This document shows positions 27,386 to 36,200 of a stretch of DNA of 64,000 bases, piece by piece (position 1 is the stretch's first letter; each line of letters begins with the position of its first letter). The stretch lies in assembly GCF_900103955.1 (NCBI RefSeq), contig NZ_FNIL01000011.1, positions 49,966 through 113,965 of the forward strand. The letters are read 5' to 3'. This DNA is from Alkalicoccus daliensis. GTDB lineage: Bacteria > Bacillota > Bacilli > Bacillales > Salisediminibacteriaceae. The position numbers and the translations under genes were made by a program. Below the pieces are notes generated by a model that saw only the letters and a program-made list of their open reading frames with translations, had not been told where the DNA came from and made no database searches.

Positions 27386-27886
27386 ATGGGATTAGTCATT
27401 CACACTTCCAGACTGACCCTTCAAGCTTTATCCGTAGACCTGTTTCCTCATTTACACCACGCAAATTATTTTCCTGCGCACCTTGATGCCCACCTCCAAA
27501 GACTTAAGATGAAAAGCTCTGCGTATGGATGGGGACCATGGATTATATACTTACGTGATTCCACTGAGGTAATTGGAGACATCGGATTTAAAGGAGAACC
27601 GGATACACAGAATACTGTTGAAATAGGCTACGGGATTCGAAAGAACTATCGTTTAAAGGGTTTTGCTACAGAAGCACTGGAAGGTCTGCTGCATTATTCT
27701 TTTCATCGAACAGAGACAGTCCGTGTAACTGCCCACTGCCGATATGATAATCAAAGCTCTATCCGAGTGCTTGAAAAGGTATCAATGCATCCCCGTTCCG
27801 AAGAACTGCAGATGATTTACTGGCAGCTCACCCGGCAGGAATTTTTGAAAAGCCAAAGAAATCAGTTAGTCACTATTGAAGAGTGA
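27386..27886 (+). CDS. GNAT-family N-acetyltransferase
   Basis: This 166-residue RimJ/RimL-type acetyltransferase begins with the strand TSRLTLQALS. The acetyl-CoA loop is R-K-N-Y-R-L-K-G-F-A-T-E-A (about 90-103), close to the Q/RxxGxG/A consensus. It ends with the NQSSIRVLEKVSM segment typical of this group. The ATG at 27386 follows AAAGGAG. It probably acetylates a protein N-terminus or small amine, with the target unknown. It stands alone, convergent with arsA. Confidence 0.86.
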   Translation: MGLVIHTSRLTLQALSVDLFPHLHHANYFPAHLDAHLQRLKMKSSAYGWGPWIIYLRDSTEVIGDIGFKGEPDTQNTVEIGYGIRKNYRLKGFATEALEGLLHYSFHRTETVRVTAHCRYDNQSSIRVLEKVSMHPRSEELQMIYWQLTRQEFLKSQRNQLVTIEE

Positions 27887-27890
27887 TCCT

Positions 27891-27923
27891 TGTGAAAATC
27901 AGCGCATTTATCATTTTCACAAG
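27891..27923. terminator. inverted repeat after the GNAT gene
   Basis: CTTGTGAAAAT and ATTTTCACAAG form a perfect 11-bp stem just after the stop codon. No clear T run follows, so termination is plausible but not certain. A second nested repeat, CCTCTG-GTTGG/CCAAC-CAGAGG, lies near 28036-28085. The 270-bp gap has no gene. Confidence 0.5.
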
Positions 27924-28158
27924 TGGAATTTATCCCTCGTATTAGGTCTATTCAGTCCCTGAACCGCTTAAACAACGGAGGGGGCTTTTTGCTGTGGGAA
28001 TTAAACAGATGATCATCCCTTCACTAAAAAAGATACCTCTGCTGTAAGTTGGAAGGTCAAACTGCCAACAAATTCAGAGGTACCTTATCGCTGCAAACTG
28101 GCCAGAGGAAACAGCGCTGTCTAAGCAGGACCACAGCTTCCTCAATATATTGCGATAT

Positions 28159-29919
28159 TTATTTTTCCACGAGTGCCAGTCCCTGGGAAGCTTTTGATTC
28201 CTCATACTCCCACGGGATCAGCGCAGTCTTTGCAGCAAGCTTATCTTCCCCCTGGGAAACTTTGTGTATCCAGCGGTTTTCTGCTTCTGCCCGCTTTAAA
28301 AGTAACGGATCTTTGGTGCCGGACGCTGCAAAACTCTGATTAATCAGCCACCAGGCGGGAGCAATCTCAGCCCGGCGGAGGTCATCCTGCAGCCGGGAAG
28401 CCTCATACACAGGAGTAGCTTCCGGAAGGGTGACAAGTGCAATTAATGTATGGCCGGGATCTCTTAAACGCGGGAGCAGTTTTTCTACGGCCGATGTGAT
28501 TTCTCCCGTGGCCCGCTGCACTTCCTTATGATAGGACTGCGCTGCATCCAGCAGCAGAAGTGTGTGGCCGGTAGGCGCGGTGTCAATCACTACATAGGAT
28601 CCTTCCGCTTCTTCTACTACTTTCGCAAAAGCCTGAAATACGGCAATTTCCTCCGTACACGGGGAGTCCAGGTCTTCCTCCATAAAAGCGAGTTCTTCCG
28701 CTTCCAGCGATTCTCCCGCTTTTTCGAGCACGTACTGTTTATATGCTTCCACTTCTTTTTTCGGGTCAATCCGGCTTACTGTCAGCGTTTCCGGGAGATG
28801 ATCACCAAGTGCATCTGCAACATGTGCCGCCGGATCTGTCGTAGTTAAATGAACTTTCTTTCCATGCCTCGCCAATGAAGCTGCTACGGATGCAGCCATG
28901 GTTGTTTTCCCAACTCCGCCTTTGCCCATTGTCATGAAAACTCCGCTTTGTCTTTGTAATAAGTCTTCTACTACTGTATCAAGACCCGGCAGTTCTTTTT
29001 CCAAGCCCGGGTAAACTGTCTGCTGCAGTTCTTCATGATGATTATTCTCCAAAAACCGGCGCAGTGCTTCTATACCGGTAAGATTAAACGGCATCAGAGG
29101 AATACTGCTGAGTTTTGTTTCTGCAGGAAGCTGCGCGAATGCTTTTTGCTGCTTTGCTTCAAAAACCTTCGCTGCCTGATCTTCTGACTGCCTTTGAAAG
29201 ACACCATTAATAATAAAATGCTGATTCGTAATTTCCAGGCTGGCAAGCTCATTGCCTGCTCTTACTGCTTCACGAATGGAAGAAATATCGGGTCTGGCAA
29301 CAAGGAAAAGCTGGGTCTGCTGCACATCAGCCAGCGCCGCTACTGCTTTTTTATATTGTTCTCTTTTCGAAGTAAGCCCCGATACCGGACCAAGACAGGA
29401 AGCACCGTGTACATTTTCATCCAAAAATGTGCTCCAGGCCTGCGGGAGCTGCAGCAGCCGAAGTGTATGCCCGGTGGGAGCCGTATCGAAAATAACATGG
29501 TCAAACTCACGGGTTTTCTCTTCGTCAGTAAGCAGCTGAGTAAATTCATCAAAAGCAGCAACTTCGACCGTACAGGCACCAGACATTTGCTCTTCCATCG
29601 TATCTACTGCCGACTGCGGCAGCATACTCCGGTAAGGACCGATCACCCGCTCTTTATACTTTCTGGCAGCTTCTTCCGGATCCAGATTTGCGGCAAAAAG
29701 GTTAGGAACGGAAGGAACAGGTCCCACATCATTGGAGAGAGTGGTTTCAAAGACGTCCTGTAAATTGGAAGCTGGATCGGTACTGACAATCAATACTTTT
29801 CTTCCTGTTTCAGCTAAATTCACAGCGATCGAAGCAGCTGTGGAAGTTTTACCTACACCGCCTTTTCCTGTGAAAAATAAATACTTGGTATACACTTCTG
29901 CAAGGGTAAAGGAGTTCAT
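28159..29919 (-). CDS. arsA: arsenite-transporting ATPase ArsA (two-domain)
   Basis: ArsA drives arsenite/antimonite export together with a membrane pump. The 586 residues comprise two homologous halves, each with a P-loop (GKGGVGKT at 18-25 and 332-339) and a DTAPTGHT motif (145-152 and 446-453). The three metalloid-binding cysteines of E. coli ArsA (113, 172, 422) have counterparts Cys116, Cys175 and Cys421 in the same contexts (SGACTVEV, HGASCLGP, DSPCTEEI). It follows arsD by 18 bp. No arsB/acr3, arsC or arsR is visible nearby. Confidence 0.95.
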   Translation of the reverse strand: MNSFTLAEVYTKYLFFTGKGGVGKTSTAASIAVNLAETGRKVLIVSTDPASNLQDVFETTLSNDVGPVPSVPNLFAANLDPEEAARKYKERVIGPYRSMLPQSAVDTMEEQMSGACTVEVAAFDEFTQLLTDEEKTREFDHVIFDTAPTGHTLRLLQLPQAWSTFLDENVHGASCLGPVSGLTSKREQYKKAVAALADVQQTQLFLVARPDISSIREAVRAGNELASLEITNQHFIINGVFQRQSEDQAAKVFEAKQQKAFAQLPAETKLSSIPLMPFNLTGIEALRRFLENNHHEELQQTVYPGLEKELPGLDTVVEDLLQRQSGVFMTMGKGGVGKTTMAASVAASLARHGKKVHLTTTDPAAHVADALGDHLPETLTVSRIDPKKEVEAYKQYVLEKAGESLEAEELAFMEEDLDSPCTEEIAVFQAFAKVVEEAEGSYVVIDTAPTGHTLLLLDAAQSYHKEVQRATGEITSAVEKLLPRLRDPGHTLIALVTLPEATPVYEASRLQDDLRRAEIAPAWWLINQSFAASGTKDPLLLKRAEAENRWIHKVSQGEDKLAAKTALIPWEYEESKASQGLALVEK

Positions 29920-29937
29920 GCTCTTTCCACTGCCTTC

Positions 29938-30294
29938 CTAAAGTAGATTAATTTGCTTCTTCGGCTGGACCGGTTTTAACTTTTCTTCTGCTACGTTCAG
30001 CCACGCTGCGAGTTCAGAAAGTGTAGGATATTCCCCATGTTTTTTCAGCTCACCGTCTACCAGCACAGCTGGAAGAGCTTCCGGGCCTTCTGCATGGAGT
30101 AAATCGTTTACTAATTTGTTTTCGACAAACGGCTGCGGCTCCTGCGCCAGGTTATATCTCGAAACCTCATACCCCTGCTTCTGCAAATCAGTGTGAAGCT
30201 TCGCCATGCGCGTTAAGGCCGGGTCCACGTCCGGTCCGCAGACTCCTGTAGAACAGCACAGCGCTGGATCAAAAATTTCAATGTGTGTTTTCAT
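29938..30294 (-). CDS. arsD: arsenic metallochaperone ArsD
   Basis: ArsD carries As(III) to ArsA. The 118-residue thioredoxin-fold protein has the required cysteines Cys13, Cys14 and Cys19 (ALCCSTGVCGPD), matching Cys12/13/18 of the plasmid R773 protein. The C-terminal vicinal cysteine pairs of R773 ArsD are absent, as in many Bacillus homologs. AGGAGGAC precedes the ATG. It forms a two-gene operon with arsA. No ArsR gene or clear ArsR site was recognised upstream, so its control is unclear. Confidence 0.95.
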   Translation of the reverse strand: MKTHIEIFDPALCCSTGVCGPDVDPALTRMAKLHTDLQKQGYEVSRYNLAQEPQPFVENKLVNDLLHAEGPEALPAVLVDGELKKHGEYPTLSELAAWLNVAEEKLKPVQPKKQINLL

Positions 30295-30485
30295 TTTATT
30301 ATGTCCTCCTCTTATATAAACGTTTGATTATATACTCATCATACCCCCTTCCACCTCTTTACGCAATTAACCTGATGCTATGTTTTAAAAATATCCTCTT
30401 TTGCTTATCATTATTTAGAAATTGATTTTCTCAGAGTATTTATTAAGTAAGCTACCTTGAAAATAAAAGTTTTGTTAAAAAGAAG

Positions 30486-30627
30486 TAATACTACTGTTTC
30501 ACTTTCGGAGCGGCTTACCCAAGGGCTTGTTCTCGACTAATTTTGGCGAAAAGAACGTCCGCCAAAATGGATTCTCCAACTGCGCTCATCCTTTGGGTCT
30601 CCTCTCCTTCGTTACACAGCAGTATTA
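30486..30627 (+). repeat. MITE-like repeat family A, most complete copy
   Basis: The 142-bp unit is bounded by TAATACTACTGT and ACAGCAGTATTA, terminal inverted repeats with one mismatch in twelve. An internal hairpin, TTTTGGCG/CGCCAAAA, lies at 30541-30567. Other copies are at 15893, 26536 and about 48238. No reading frame with a ribosome site is inside, so it would be non-autonomous. Confidence 0.72.
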
Positions 30628-30779
30628 ATTTTCATACTTCATGGTGCAAAAATTTTGCATGAGTGTCTCTGTTAAAGCCTCGGGCTTTTACGTAAAAAAA
30701 GTGAATTTATTTTTATAGTTATTAATTTCCAGTCGTTCTTATGCTCAAAAAGCCTTGAGTAAAGGTTTGAACAGCTGAA

Positions 30780-30947
30780 GTTATTTGGTTATAGTTGAAA
30801 AATCCTTCCGCTGTCCCTCTCTGGCGTCCGGGATGAATGAAGCAAAAATCTTTTTTAGAGAGTGCATTGCTCTGCCTGGAAGCGAAGGAAAACCCAATTC
30901 ATAGAAAGTTGTAAATATACAATACTTCTCACTTTATAAACACTCAG
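30780..30947 (+). repeat. degenerate mixed repeat (family C body, family B end)
   Basis: GTCCGGGATGA and TTTAGAGAGTGCATTGCTC resemble family C at 24480-24650, while the end ACTTTATAAACACTCAGAA is the 3' terminus of family B. It ends exactly at the mgtE terminator. With the family A copy it fills most of the 700-bp arsD-mgtE gap. Confidence 0.5.
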
Positions 30948-30978
30948 AAAAAAAGCCGCCTCCGCACTGGAGACAGCT
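30948..30978 (-). terminator. terminator of mgtE
   Basis: On the minus strand AGCTGTCTCC pairs with GGAGGCGGCT (two G-U pairs) and is followed by about eight U residues. Confidence 0.85.
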
Positions 30979-30992
30979 TTCTTCTGAATATT

Positions 30993-32360
30993 TTACTGCG
31001 GCAGATACTGCAGCAGGGAAGTCGCAATTGAAAAATAGATCAGCAGGCCGATCACATCATTTAACGTAGTGATAAACGGGCCGGATGCGACTGCCGGGTC
31101 AATTTTCAATTTATGAATAATTAACGGGATCGTTGCTCCTGTAACTGTGGAAACACTTAACGTCAGGAATAAAGACACACTTACAATCACTGCAATCATA
31201 AAGTTTTCGTACACAATGGGAATCAGAAGTAAAAGTGTGACTGCACAAAATATACCGAGAAAAATCCCTGTGCCAAACTCTCTTCTTACCATACTTGTAA
31301 TCCCTTTACGATCGAGCGTACCTACTGCAAGTCCGCGCACTGTTACTGCAAGTGCCTGGGTGCCCGTATTTCCTGCAGAATCCATAATCAGCGGGATAAA
31401 AACTGCAAGCAATACTACAGCTTCCAGCGTTTCTTCAAACTGCCCGATCACATTCGCAGTGATCAGTCCAAGAAACATCAGCATTACGATCCACGGAGCT
31501 CTCTTTTTTGCTGCCGAAAAAGAAGATAGGTTCGCATCCATCGATCCGCGCGTACCGGAAATTTCTCCGAAGTCTTCTTCCGTCTCCTCATCTACAACAT
31601 CCAGAATATCATCTACTGTAATAATACCGACCAGCGTGTTCTGCTGGGTTACTACCGGCACCGCTAAAAAATCATATTTTTTAATCAGTCTTGCCACATT
31701 TTCCTGATCCTCATCTGCTTCTACAGAAACTACACGTGTACTCATTGCTTTTTCAACAAGGTCAGAGGGATCTGCAGTAATAAGATCTCTCAAGGATACT
31801 ACTCCTGCCAATTTATCTTCTTCATCAGCTACATAAAGGTAATAAATTGTTTCTGCATCCGGTGCTTCTTTTCTTAACCGCTCCATTACTTCACTAACTG
31901 CCTCTTTTTCACGAAGCAGAATAAATTCCTTCGTCATTATTGCTCCGGCAGTTTCTTCCTCATAGGACATAAGCTCCCGGATTTCCTCTGCCTCTTCTTC
32001 CTGCATGATGCTGAGAATCTCTGTTGCTTTCGTGTCATCCATTTCAGCCAGGAAATCGGCTGCATCATCCGCATACATGTCATCGAACATATTGGCTGCG
32101 TACCGCTCATCTACTTCTTCCATGAAAAATTCCTGGTCTTTTGCATCGAGCTGTTCAAAGATGTCTGCCATTTCCTTTGGGGCAAGTGCCGTATGAATAA
32201 ACATCCGCTGCTTATCCGATAATTCTTTATAAATTTCCGCCCTGTCTGTCGGATGGAGATCCATAATAGTAGCATGGGTTGTTAACGTATCTTCTGAATC
32301 AATCTGTTGAATAATATATTTTTTATATTCTTCTCGTGTATAGTTATTCAGCTTTACCAT
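30993..32360 (-). CDS. mgtE: magnesium transporter MgtE
   Basis: MgtE is a Mg2+ channel of the cell membrane, gated by intracellular Mg2+. The protein has about 455 residues: an N-terminal superhelical domain (to about 130), two CBS domains (about 135-255, with MTKEFILLREKEAVSEVM and DILDVVDEETEED), a plug helix and five C-terminal membrane helices containing IPLIMDSAGNTGTQA, the pore signature. The ATG at 32360 follows GGGAGG. An earlier start adds 43 residues unlike the family. The gene lies downstream of an M-box riboswitch and terminator, so expression should rise when Mg2+ is low. Confidence 0.95.
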   Translation of the reverse strand: MVKLNNYTREEYKKYIIQQIDSEDTLTTHATIMDLHPTDRAEIYKELSDKQRMFIHTALAPKEMADIFEQLDAKDQEFFMEEVDERYAANMFDDMYADDAADFLAEMDDTKATEILSIMQEEEAEEIRELMSYEEETAGAIMTKEFILLREKEAVSEVMERLRKEAPDAETIYYLYVADEEDKLAGVVSLRDLITADPSDLVEKAMSTRVVSVEADEDQENVARLIKKYDFLAVPVVTQQNTLVGIITVDDILDVVDEETEEDFGEISGTRGSMDANLSSFSAAKKRAPWIVMLMFLGLITANVIGQFEETLEAVVLLAVFIPLIMDSAGNTGTQALAVTVRGLAVGTLDRKGITSMVRREFGTGIFLGIFCAVTLLLLIPIVYENFMIAVIVSVSLFLTLSVSTVTGATIPLIIHKLKIDPAVASGPFITTLNDVIGLLIYFSIATSLLQYLPQ

Positions 32361-32559
32361 ATTCTCCGCCTCCCGGTTATCGGAAAACGGCCCGTGGCGG
32401 GGACGTTTTCCATACTTGATTGGATAATAAACGTATACTGCAATAAGTTGAATCAGGGTCCACTTGTCCCCACCACCTTTCTGAAACATAAATTTGTTAA
32501 AACTAATCCCTGCAGCTGAATTTTTTTTAAAGCGCTTTTGCTGCTGATTCTTTTCAGGT

Positions 32560-32593
32560 AATAGAAAAGCACCCTCTACAAATAGAGGGTGCT
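32560..32593 (-). terminator. terminator in the mgtE leader (riboswitch expression platform)
   Basis: AGCACCCTCTA pairs with TAGAGGGTGCT, with a UUUUCUAUU tract on the minus strand. It lies between the M-box and mgtE, where Mg2+-bound aptamer would favour termination. Confidence 0.82.
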
Positions 32594-32639
32594 GTCAGCA
32601 CTCTTTTTAAAGCGTACAATTACACCTGCACGTGTCTCT

Positions 32640-32800
32640 ATTCGTAGAGCTTTAGCACTGTGCGGCATAGGATTCATTTATCCAGCTACATTAAAAACTA
32701 CCTTATGTCGATAGTTCCTGTTGACCCATTGGCGTCTTTGGACGTTTTTGGGCAGCAGCGTATCTCCTGCACAGGAGCCTCACCTAACGAGATATGCAAT
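32640..32800 (-). ncRNA. M-box (ykoK) magnesium riboswitch
   Basis: The minus strand contains the conserved M-box pieces in order: GTTAGGTGAGGCTCCT, GAGATACGCTGCTGCCCA, AACGTCCAAAGACGCC, AATGGGTCAACAG and a closing GTAGCTGGAT. These match the ykoK-type aptamer that senses Mg2+ and controls mgtE and mgtA genes. A terminator and then mgtE follow. Exact ends are approximate. The ORFs that can be drawn through it on the other strand are not genes. Confidence 0.93.
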
Positions 32801-32813
32801 TAGTTCCCTGCAA

Positions 32814-32843
32814 ACTGTATCACAGGAAGAAATTCGAAGTCAA
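32814..32843 (-). promoter_or_regulatory. promoter of the mgtE leader
   Basis: On the minus strand TTGACT (bases 32843-32838), an 18-bp spacer and TACAGT (32819-32814) lie just upstream of the M-box. Confidence 0.65.
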
Positions 32844-32934
32844 TATGGCATTTTCTTTTTCTCTCACGCCCGTGTTAAAATAATCTGGTGTTTATTTTCG
32901 TACATATACTTACTTAGAAAGGAGCTGCAGAAGT

Positions 32935-33333
32935 ATGCTTCTGAAAAATATTACCGCAGTCGCCCTGGGAGGTGCAGCCGGAACATTCCTGCGATATGGC
33001 ATCAACCTCTGGACACTTCCTGCAGGCTATCCGTTCGGAACTTTGATCGTCAATATATCCGGCAGCTTCCTTCTTGGATTTCTTACCGCCTGGCTTGCTG
33101 CCAAACCGATGCCATCCTGGGTAACAGCAGGAGCAGGCGTAGGCTTCTGCGGCGGATTTACTACGATGTCGACCCTTGCTTCCGACACTGTTCTATTGTC
33201 TGCCGCCGATCCTTATGCACCGCTCTTTTATCTGGCGGTGTCTATCTTTGGTGGACTGGCTGCTGCGCTTATTGGCATAGCATCAGGTACTTTTTTTACA
33301 AAGTACCAGGCGAAAAGGAGGGCTGGATCATGA
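32935..33333 (+). CDS. crcB: fluoride channel subunit CrcB/Fluc (first)
   Basis: This 132-residue membrane protein has four helices and carries the Fluc motifs GGAAGTFLRYGINL, NISGSFLLGF (with the conserved Asn) and GFCGGFTTMSTLASD, which includes the Na+-binding and phenylalanine-box region. Fluc channels export fluoride as dual-topology dimers. Firmicutes often use two unlike subunits. AAAGGAGC precedes the ATG and it overlaps the second crcB by ATGA. No fluoride-riboswitch consensus was found in the 110 bp upstream. Confidence 0.93.
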   Translation: MLLKNITAVALGGAAGTFLRYGINLWTLPAGYPFGTLIVNISGSFLLGFLTAWLAAKPMPSWVTAGAGVGFCGGFTTMSTLASDTVLLSAADPYAPLFYLAVSIFGGLAAALIGIASGTFFTKYQAKRRAGS

Positions 33334-33707
33334 GTATTTTATTTATCCTCTTCTCCGGCGCTGCGGGTGCTGTCTCCCGTTACCTGGCGGGTCTCTTCCT
33401 ATCTAAAAGGTTTCCTGCAGATAAAAAGCCTTTACCGATGCTCCTCGTTAACATCCTAGGCTCTTTCGGTCTTGGCATATTTCTCAGCTTACGCGCAGGA
33501 ACTGTCCCATTGGATATCTATAGTGATCCATGGCTGATAACAATAGGAACCGGATTTTTTGGGGCCTTCACTACTTTTTCTACTTTTTCTGTTGAAGCAG
33601 TTACGCTTTTCCAGCAGAAAAAATGGATGTTTTTCCTGTGGTATGTGAGTTTAAGCATTATCGGCTCACTCGCGGCGTTCATTTTCGGTTTTATTCTTTT
33701 CAGCTGA
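33330..33707 (+). CDS. crcB: fluoride channel subunit CrcB/Fluc (second)
   Basis: This 125-residue partner subunit has SGAAGAVSRYLAGL, NILGSFGLGIFL and GFFGAFTTFSTFSVE, equivalent to the motifs of the first copy. AAAGGAGGG precedes the ATG at 33330, which lies inside the end of the first gene. The two subunits are clearly diverged, suggesting an obligate heterodimer of opposed topology. A family B repeat begins 12 bp after the stop, and the nearest plus-strand terminator is 460 bp on. Confidence 0.92.
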   Translation: MSILFILFSGAAGAVSRYLAGLFLSKRFPADKKPLPMLLVNILGSFGLGIFLSLRAGTVPLDIYSDPWLITIGTGFFGAFTTFSTFSVEAVTLFQQKKWMFFLWYVSLSIIGSLAAFIFGFILFS

Positions 33708-33718
33708 ATCTCCGGGCA

Positions 33719-34110
33719 GGCTGTTGAAAAAGTACTTTTTTGTATAAGTATTCACTACTATGCTTTTGTCTCCGAAGGGTCGCTTTCCGGAGGGAACTCT
33801 CTCAGCTAACCTGCCTCTGGCAGGTGGATCTTCGAATCGTTCAAATCCTCCAGGAGTCGCCCTTCTGCGACTGCAGCATAATTAAGGGAGGCAATGGTTT
33901 TTATACGAAACCGGAGAGCTACGAACACTTTTTCTCCGGAGATCACTTTTCTTCATAATGACCAGCGGGGACAGCGGGAGTAAAGCGCAGTCTGTGAGAG
34001 AATGTCCAAACGATTTTTCTGGACATTTTCTCCAAGCATGAGGGAAGCCAGCCAGGGATTGGCATCCATCTCGTATGCTTTTTCCGAGATGGAAGTGGCT
34101 GCGCGGACCC
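33719..34110 (+). repeat. repeat family B, copy 1
   Basis: It starts GGCTGTTGAAAAAGTA just after crcB and carries CTTTCCGGAGGGAACTCTCT, the hairpin CCTGCC-TCT-GGCAGG, GGATCTTCGAATCGTTC and GACTGCAGC. The second half (CGGGGACAGCGGGA, AAGCGCAGTCTG) is followed by private hairpins AATGTCCA/TGGACATT and CATCTCG/CGAGATG. The right boundary is uncertain. Confidence 0.75.
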
Positions 34111-34167
34111 ATGCTCTTCTTATATTGTTCTAACCGGCAGGCATTGCATATAGCTGAAGACCGTTCG

Positions 34168-34203
34168 GCAGGCTTCTGTTATTTACAGAAGCCTGCTGTT
34201 TTT
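34168..34203 (+). terminator. plus-strand terminator downstream of the family B copy
   Basis: GCAGGCTTCTGT pairs with ACAGAAGCCTGC, followed by TGTTTTT on the plus strand. It may end the crcB transcript, placing the repeat in its 3' UTR, and may also serve murB. Confidence 0.75.
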
Positions 34204-35128
34204 ATCGAACTTCTTTGGCTGCTTCCCCTACTACTTTTGCTTCCAATTCAAGATCTACTCCGAAATTATCTTTCACTGTTTTCTGTACCATCTCAATTGT
34301 CCGCAGATAATCAGTGGCAGTGGCTTTTCCTTTATTTACAATAAATCCTGCATGTTTCGTAGAGACTTCAGCATCTCCGTACCCTTTTCCCTGGAGGCCG
34401 CTGTCCTGAATCAGCTTTCCTGCGAAATAACCTGGAGGACGTTTGAACACGCTTCCTACAGAAGGATATTCCAGCGGCTGCTTTGATTCACGCTGGAATG
34501 TAAGATCTTCCATCTTCTCTTTAATAGCAGACCGCTCCCCTTCCACCAGCTGAAACACCGCTTCCAAAACAATGTAGTTTTTCTTCGCGATGATGCTTTT
34601 CCGATAATCCAGTTCCAGCTCTTCCTTTTGTAAAGTAATAATATTCCCCTCCGGCGTGGCAGCAATTACGTGATCGATCACATCTTTCACTTCCCCGCCG
34701 TATGCACCTGCATTCATTACCATAGCTCCGCCGATTGTGCCGGGGATCCCGCAGGCAAACTCCAGTCCAGTCAGTTCGTAGTCCAACGCTGCACGGGAAG
34801 CTTCTTTTATATCTGCTCCTCCCTGTGCGGTCACTTGTGTCCCCTCGACAGTCACAGATGATAGATGTTTAAAATGCATCACAAGACCGCGGATTCCTCC
34901 GTCTCTTACAATTAGATTCGATCCATTGCCAAGCAGCATACATGGAACATCATATTCCCGCTGTACCTCTAAGATTTCTGCTACCTGTTCATATGTTTCA
35001 GGGGTAACAAACACATCCGCATTTCCACCCATTTTTGTAAGCGTGTGCCTGCTCATAGGTTCATCTTTTTTCACAATTCCAGTACCGAAAACACTTACCA
35101 GTTTTTCATATAATTCCTGTATTTTCAT
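34202..35128 (-). CDS. murB: UDP-N-acetylenolpyruvoylglucosamine reductase
   Basis: MurB reduces enolpyruvyl-UDP-GlcNAc to UDP-MurNAc with NADPH and FAD in the cytosol. The 308-residue protein is a short type IIa form. Seen are SRHTLTKMGGNADVF, FAD-binding GNGSNLIVRDGG, IPGTIGGAMVMNAGAYG, and PSVGSVFKRP containing the catalytic-type Ser. The ATG at 35128 follows GAGGGAG. A start 15 bases up lies within that site. It is isolated from other division or wall genes. No truncation. Confidence 0.95.
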   Translation of the reverse strand: MKIQELYEKLVSVFGTGIVKKDEPMSRHTLTKMGGNADVFVTPETYEQVAEILEVQREYDVPCMLLGNGSNLIVRDGGIRGLVMHFKHLSSVTVEGTQVTAQGGADIKEASRAALDYELTGLEFACGIPGTIGGAMVMNAGAYGGEVKDVIDHVIAATPEGNIITLQKEELELDYRKSIIAKKNYIVLEAVFQLVEGERSAIKEKMEDLTFQRESKQPLEYPSVGSVFKRPPGYFAGKLIQDSGLQGKGYGDAEVSTKHAGFIVNKGKATATDYLRTIEMVQKTVKDNFGVDLELEAKVVGEAAKEVR

Positions 35129-35495
35129 TTTTAACTCCCTCATTATCTTTATATTATATTAAGCATTCAGAAAAGCTTCTCTGCTGGAAGCTGTATATTT
35201 TGTAGCTGCCTGTAAAAAGTCAAGTTTTGAAAATCTTCCGTTATGTAAAAACGGCTCTGCAATAATAGTAATCTGTCTTCAAACGTATGTTCTGACAGAT
35301 GATATTTTATCTGCATCCCTTCTATTCTAAACAAATCCAACGTGTTTGCATATAGGAGAAGGAAACTAATTCGAAATAATTCCTTCCGGTTTCTTTTCCT
35401 CTTTCATCCAACAGGTACAGCAGGCTTACGTCTGTAGTTCTCTTTAGAAATGTGATACGATTTTCAAAGAGAGCACCTGAAGGAGGAGCGGCCTA
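35129..35495. other. 367-bp intergenic gap
   Basis: This divergent gap between murB and the ATC-hydrolase-like operon must hold both promoters. A GATACGAT -10-like sequence lies about 40 bp ahead of the second operon. I see no repeat family member, riboswitch or small gene here. Confidence 0.4.
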
Positions 35496-36200
35496 ATGAC
35501 GAATTCTTTAAAGCCATATTCGATGTTTGCGATTACCGCAAAATTAATTACACATGTAGATAAAGCTGTGCATGAAGCATTTCCTGCATCAGCTTCCCAG
35601 TTTGTACAGCAGGGAATAGATGCTTTTGGACAGGAGAAAGTTAAGGCAATTGCGGAGCAGGCGACCCGTGAAGAAGAACATCATATTCTTAATAAATACC
35701 TCGCCCCGGAGGTGACAGCTTCAGAAAGCCTGACCTCGCAGCATACCATTTACGCGCTGATGGCCAAATTATTCGCAGAAATTGCAAAACCTTTTGTGGA
35801 TACTTTTGGTGAAAAAGGAAAAGACGCTGTCCGGGAAGGCGTCCGCACTTTTGGGGAAAGCCGAGGCAGGGGAATTGCCGGACGGGCTGAAATCAAAGGC
35901 TACACTAATTCGATGGAACACTACCTTTCCAGCTACGATATGGAACGAAGTGAGTTATTTGAAGTGGAAACGATTTTTCATGAAAATGAAATTGAGCAGA
36001 CCTTTACAAAATGTCCTTTTGGTCAGCAATGGGCAGATGACGGAACTGGAGAATATGGGATTTTGTACTGCCAGATGATAGATCCTGCAATTGCAGCTGG
36101 ATATAATCAGGACTTTGAAGTAGAACATGATGAATATGTATTAAAAGAAGGTCAGTGCCACTTCCGCTTTAAGATGCCCGAAAAGGAGAGAAATGATTAA
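35496..36200 (+). CDS. L-2-amino-thiazoline-4-carboxylic acid hydrolase-family protein
   Basis: This 234-residue cytosolic protein has a C-terminal half, from about 120 on, that matches the ATC-hydrolase family: FTKCPFGQQWADDG, then YCQMIDPAIAAGYNQDFEVE and GQCHFRFKM. Cys-containing segments at KCP, YCQ and GQCHF recur in this family. The N-terminal half (KPYSMFAITAKLITHVDKAV) seems to be a duplicated helical region, since a similar HTIYALMAKLFAEIAKPFVD lies at about 84-103. AGGAGG precedes the ATG. It is the first of three overlapping genes. True ATC hydrolysis for cysteine synthesis is not assured, as many members are uncharacterised. Confidence 0.8.
   Translation: MTNSLKPYSMFAITAKLITHVDKAVHEAFPASASQFVQQGIDAFGQEKVKAIAEQATREEEHHILNKYLAPEVTASESLTSQHTIYALMAKLFAEIAKPFVDTFGEKGKDAVREGVRTFGESRGRGIAGRAEIKGYTNSMEHYLSSYDMERSELFEVETIFHENEIEQTFTKCPFGQQWADDGTGEYGILYCQMIDPAIAAGYNQDFEVEHDEYVLKEGQCHFRFKMPEKERND

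Noticed and set aside
29194..29763. A 189-codon frame antisense to arsA
   Set aside because: Shadow of a well-supported ATPase gene, with no ribosome site or family features.
32721..33707. A 328-codon plus-strand reading frame covering the M-box region and both crcB genes
   Set aside because: Its translation has no family features, it runs through the riboswitch antisense and out of frame through the first crcB before joining the true frame of the second crcB. The two crcB genes have their own ribosome sites and motifs.
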